From Clostridia bacterium (lineage in GTDB: Bacteria > Bacillota_A > Clostridia > Oscillospirales > CAG-272), in assembly GCA_017414585.1 (NCBI GenBank), contig JAFQLN010000190.1, forward strand, positions 1-16,907: a stretch of 16,907 nucleotides of DNA. The letters run 5' to 3'. Positions 15,010 to 16,907 of this stretch are shown here, one piece after another. Below the pieces are notes generated by a model. It was not told where the DNA came from, did no database searches, and saw only the letters and a list, made by a program, of their open reading frames with translations. The translations under genes were made by a program, and so were the position numbers. How positions within the stretch are numbered: position 1 is the stretch's first letter; every line of letters starts with the position of its first letter.

Positions 15010-15979
15010 TTTTATCACGGAAACTGCCGCAGAGGAATGCGAAACGCTTTCTCTGACAGCGGATGAATCCGGCGTGCGGCTTGATGCCTTCGTCGCGGCG
15101 AAAGCGGAAATTTCCCGTTCGCAGGCGCAGAAGTGGATCGAGGACGGAGCAGTAACCGTCAACGGAAAAGAAGCCGCCAAAAACTGTAAGCTGAAAGCCG
15201 GCGATGCGGTTGAAATCACGCTCCCCGAAAACGAGGACTGTGAAGCCGTGCCGGAAAATATCCCCCTTGATGTGCGGTACGAAGACGACGATATCATTAT
15301 TGTCAATAAGCCCTGCGGCATGGTGGTTCATCCGGCTCCGGGACATACCCGCGGAACGCTCGTCAACGCGCTTCTGTATCACTGCGGCGATTCTCTGTCC
15401 GGTATCGGCGGAGTCAGCCGGCCCGGGATTGTCCACCGTATCGACCGCGATACCTCGGGACTCATCTGTGCCGCGAAAAATGATAAAGCGCACCTTTCCC
15501 TCGCCGCACAGCTCGCCGATCATTCCATGCACCGCGAATACAGACTGATCGCAGTCGGCGGTCTGAAGGATGACACGGGAACGATCGACGCTCCCATCGG
15601 CAGGCACCCGACGGACAGAAAGAAAATGGCAGTCATCCGGCAGGCGGATAAAAAAGCCCGTCACGCCGTAACCCATTATTCCGTACTGGAGCGTTTTTCC
15701 GGCTTCACCTATGCGCAGGCAGTGCTGGAGACGGGAAGAACCCACCAGATCCGCGTGCACATGGCGTACATCGGGCATCCGCTCATGGGAGACACGGTCT
15801 ACGGCGGCGGACATACGCCTTTTGAAAAGCACAATGCGCCTCTGCTCGACGGACAGATGCTTCATGCAGCAGCATTGATCCTCGCGCATCCCGTTACGGG
15901 GGAGAAAATGCGCTTTGAAACCCCGATGCCCGATAACTTTACTGCCGTACTCGAAAAACTGCGGCGGATGGAATCATAA
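14996..15979 (+). CDS. rluD: RluA-family 23S rRNA pseudouridine synthase (RluD-type)
   Basis: Isomerises uridines in 23S rRNA. In 327 residues: an N-terminal S4 domain (about 26-80, VRLDAFVAAK and SRSQAQKWIEDGAVTVNG) and the catalytic domain with IIIVNKPCGMVVHPAPGH (100-117), HRIDRDTSG (147-155, catalytic D150) and ETGRTHQIRVHMAYIGHPLMGD towards the end. S4 plus RluA domain and adjacency to lspA favour the RluD/YlyB group, but the exact target uridines are not determined by sequence. The ATG at 14996 lies inside lspA, with GGAG about 6 bases before it, so translation is probably coupled. Confidence 0.93.
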   Translation: METNDFITETAAEECETLSLTADESGVRLDAFVAAKAEISRSQAQKWIEDGAVTVNGKEAAKNCKLKAGDAVEITLPENEDCEAVPENIPLDVRYEDDDIIIVNKPCGMVVHPAPGHTRGTLVNALLYHCGDSLSGIGGVSRPGIVHRIDRDTSGLICAAKNDKAHLSLAAQLADHSMHREYRLIAVGGLKDDTGTIDAPIGRHPTDRKKMAVIRQADKKARHAVTHYSVLERFSGFTYAQAVLETGRTHQIRVHMAYIGHPLMGDTVYGGGHTPFEKHNAPLLDGQMLHAAALILAHPVTGEKMRFETPMPDNFTAVLEKLRRMES

Positions 15980-15998
15980 CGAAAAACGGAGATATCCT

Positions 15999-16718
15999 AT
16001 GAAAATTGCACTGGCGGCTGTCTGCTACAGAAACCGCGATCTTGCTTTCAATGTATCCCAGATCAAAAAATGGATGCTTGAAGCGAAACGGCACGGCGCC
16101 GATCTCGTCTGCTTCGGAGAGGCATTTCTGCAGGGATTCGACGCGCTGACATGGAAATTTGAAGAAGACAGGGACATTGCCTTATCTGTTGACGGAGCGG
16201 TGTTTGCCGAACTGAAGCAGGCGTCCGCAGAAAACGGCATCGACCTGCTGTTCGGCTATAACGAGCTGGACGGGGACGGGATTTACTCCTCCTGTGCCCT
16301 GATCAGCGGCGGGGAACTGCTTCACAACTACCGCAGAATCACCGCGGGATGGAAGGAATATACGAAAACCGACAGCCATTACCGGGAAGGGGAGCGGGCG
16401 GAGTGCTTCTCCTATCGCGGACTGAACTGCGCGGTTGCTCTCTGCGGAGATTTGTGGGAGAGAACGGAGGACTTTGCTCTCGGGGAAGATGTGCTGTTCT
16501 GGCCGCTCTATGTCACCTATACGCCCGCAGAGTGGAAAAAAGAAGGGGAACAGTTTGAATATGCCGCCAAAGCCGCCGAAGCCGCGGAAACGGTTCTGCT
16601 GATCAATTCGCTCTCCGACACGAACGATGCCTACGGCGGATGCTCGTGGTTCGACTGCGGCGAAATCCGGGAGTATCTCGAAATGGGAAAAGAAGGGCTT
16701 CTGTACGTGGAAGTGTGA
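15999..16718 (+). CDS. Carbon-nitrogen hydrolase (nitrilase superfamily), divergent
   Basis: Probable amidase or nitrilase-like hydrolase; substrate unknown. In 239 residues the catalytic glutamate is E41 in CFGEAFLQGF (38-47) and the nucleophile is C149 in VALCGDLWE (146-154). At the place of the usual YRK motif stands YRRITAGWKE (111-120), so the canonical lysine position appears to be R113; K119 may serve instead. Length is slightly below the family's usual 260-300, yet the end looks natural (GLLYVEV), not truncated. The start is ATG 15999, preceded by GGAG with 7 bases spacing; an upstream in-frame ATG at 15915 lies within rluD and is rejected. It is the last gene of the rightward run and is followed by the composite repeat. 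Confidence 0.82.
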   Translation: MKIALAAVCYRNRDLAFNVSQIKKWMLEAKRHGADLVCFGEAFLQGFDALTWKFEEDRDIALSVDGAVFAELKQASAENGIDLLFGYNELDGDGIYSSCALISGGELLHNYRRITAGWKEYTKTDSHYREGERAECFSYRGLNCAVALCGDLWERTEDFALGEDVLFWPLYVTYTPAEWKKEGEQFEYAAKAAEAAETVLLINSLSDTNDAYGGCSWFDCGEIREYLEMGKEGLLYVEV

Positions 16719-16753
16719 AAACGGCTGTACTGCCCATTATAAAAGCAAAAAGG

Positions 16754-16793
16754 GGCTGTCGCACTTAGGGAAAAATTCCGAAATGCGACAGCC
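16754..16793 (+). terminator. Hairpin after the hydrolase gene, possible terminator
   Basis: Ten perfect outer pairs, then further pairs in register (65/82, 66/81, 68/79, 69/78, 71/76 in the last two digits) around an AAAA loop. The flank after it is only moderately T-rich, so a classical U-tract is lacking. As the first structure after the last gene it may terminate or protect the transcript end. Confidence 0.5.
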
Positions 16794-16819
16794 TTGATTT
16801 GTATCCAAACTGTTTATTC

Positions 16820-16853
16820 GTTCTTTTTCTCCTTTAGCGAGGAGAAAAAGAAC
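16820..16853 (+). repeat. Second hairpin of the right repeat copy
   Basis: GTTCTTTTTCTCC (16820-16832) pairs with GGAGAAAAAGAAC (16841-16853) along 13 perfect positions, loop of eight bases. The T-run and A-run lie inside the stem. In the left copy the stem instead includes CTCCTTTA with TAAAGGAG, so the loop side differs between copies. Confidence 0.7.
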
Positions 16854-16889
16854 CAAAAAGAGGAACTTTATCAGAAGTCTTGGGTGTTT

Positions 16890-16907
16890 CGAGCTCTGCG
16901 GAGCTCG
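16890..16907. repeat. Perfect inverted repeat at the right window edge
   Basis: CGAGCTC (16890-16896) and GAGCTCG (16901-16907) flank a TGCG loop. The window ends here, so the stem may be longer. There is no gene between it and the composite repeat (16854-16889 shows nothing recognisable). Confidence 0.5.

Larger units (their letters stand above)
16746..16853 (+). repeat. Composite two-hairpin intergenic repeat, right copy
   Basis: About 28 bases after the hydrolase stop codon begins the same block order as in the left copy: an A-rich lead-in, a hairpin with GGCTGTCGCA (16754-16763) pairing TGCGACAGCC (16784-16793), a spacer with ATTTGTAT and CTGTTTATTC, then a second hairpin. Relative to the left copy it is inverted in the window but has the same orientation relative to the upstream gene. 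By eye roughly three quarters of positions agree. Confidence 0.8.

Noticed and set aside
1..16907. The inverted end repeats as terminal repeats of a 16.9-kb mobile element
   Set aside because: The interior is housekeeping and division genes in conserved order with no transposase, integrase or recombinase; the repeats fit operon-end elements better.
1..16907. CRISPR array, tRNA, rRNA, toxin-antitoxin, phage or defence genes
   Set aside because: No regularly spaced repeats, cloverleaf-like sequence or recognisable proteins of these kinds on either strand.

Overview
The window looks like chromosomal core DNA of a Gram-positive Clostridia-type bacterium (Bacillota), plausibly a gut Oscillospiraceae/Ruminococcaceae-like lineage. 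The grounds are YhaO/YhaN-type nuclease genes, a SepF-YggT-YlmH-DivIVA division block, GGAGG-type ribosome binding sites, TTG starts, sigma-A-like promoters and a fairly GC-rich, purine-rich coding style. The taxon is inferred from gene content only.

Layout. Two divergent transcription units start from an intergenic region at 4993-5219, which carries one good promoter for each direction. Leftward (minus strand) are a YhaO-like metallophosphoesterase, a YhaN-like SMC/Rad50-type ATPase with a central membrane hairpin, and glycerol kinase (glpK). Rightward (plus strand) are a CapA-family lipoprotein, then the ribosome/RNA module rbfA-nrnA-truB. A second promoter at 9050-9078 precedes an HlyD-like membrane-anchored protein that is interrupted by an in-frame TAA. 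It is followed by the division block: yggS (ylmE), sepF, yggT, ylmH, divIVA, lspA and an rluD-type pseudouridine synthase. A nitrilase-superfamily hydrolase closes the run. The order yggS-sepF-yggT-ylmH-divIVA-(ileS)-lspA-rluD is the classical Firmicutes arrangement, here without ileS.

How the genes work together. rbfA, nrnA and truB serve 30S maturation, nanoRNA turnover and tRNA Psi55. SepF, DivIVA and YggT belong to septum and cell-pole organisation. YlmH and RluD act on ribosomes. LspA matures lipoproteins, which would include the CapA-like lipoprotein encoded here. YhaO and YhaN probably form an SbcCD/Mre11-Rad50-like nuclease complex.

Non-coding structure. Both window ends carry copies of one composite repeat of about 105 bp built of two hairpins. 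The copies are inverted relative to each other, but each lies just after the last gene of an operon and in the same orientation relative to that transcription. The sepF-yggT gap holds a strong intrinsic terminator preceded by a foldable leader and a 31-codon open frame that stops at the terminator base. A near-consensus promoter lies inside the 3' end of yggS.

I see no CRISPR array, tRNA, rRNA, transposase, phage or defence cassette. I found no convincing new multi-gene system. The points most worth checking are the repeat pair, the nonsense-broken HlyD-like gene and the sepF-yggT leader.
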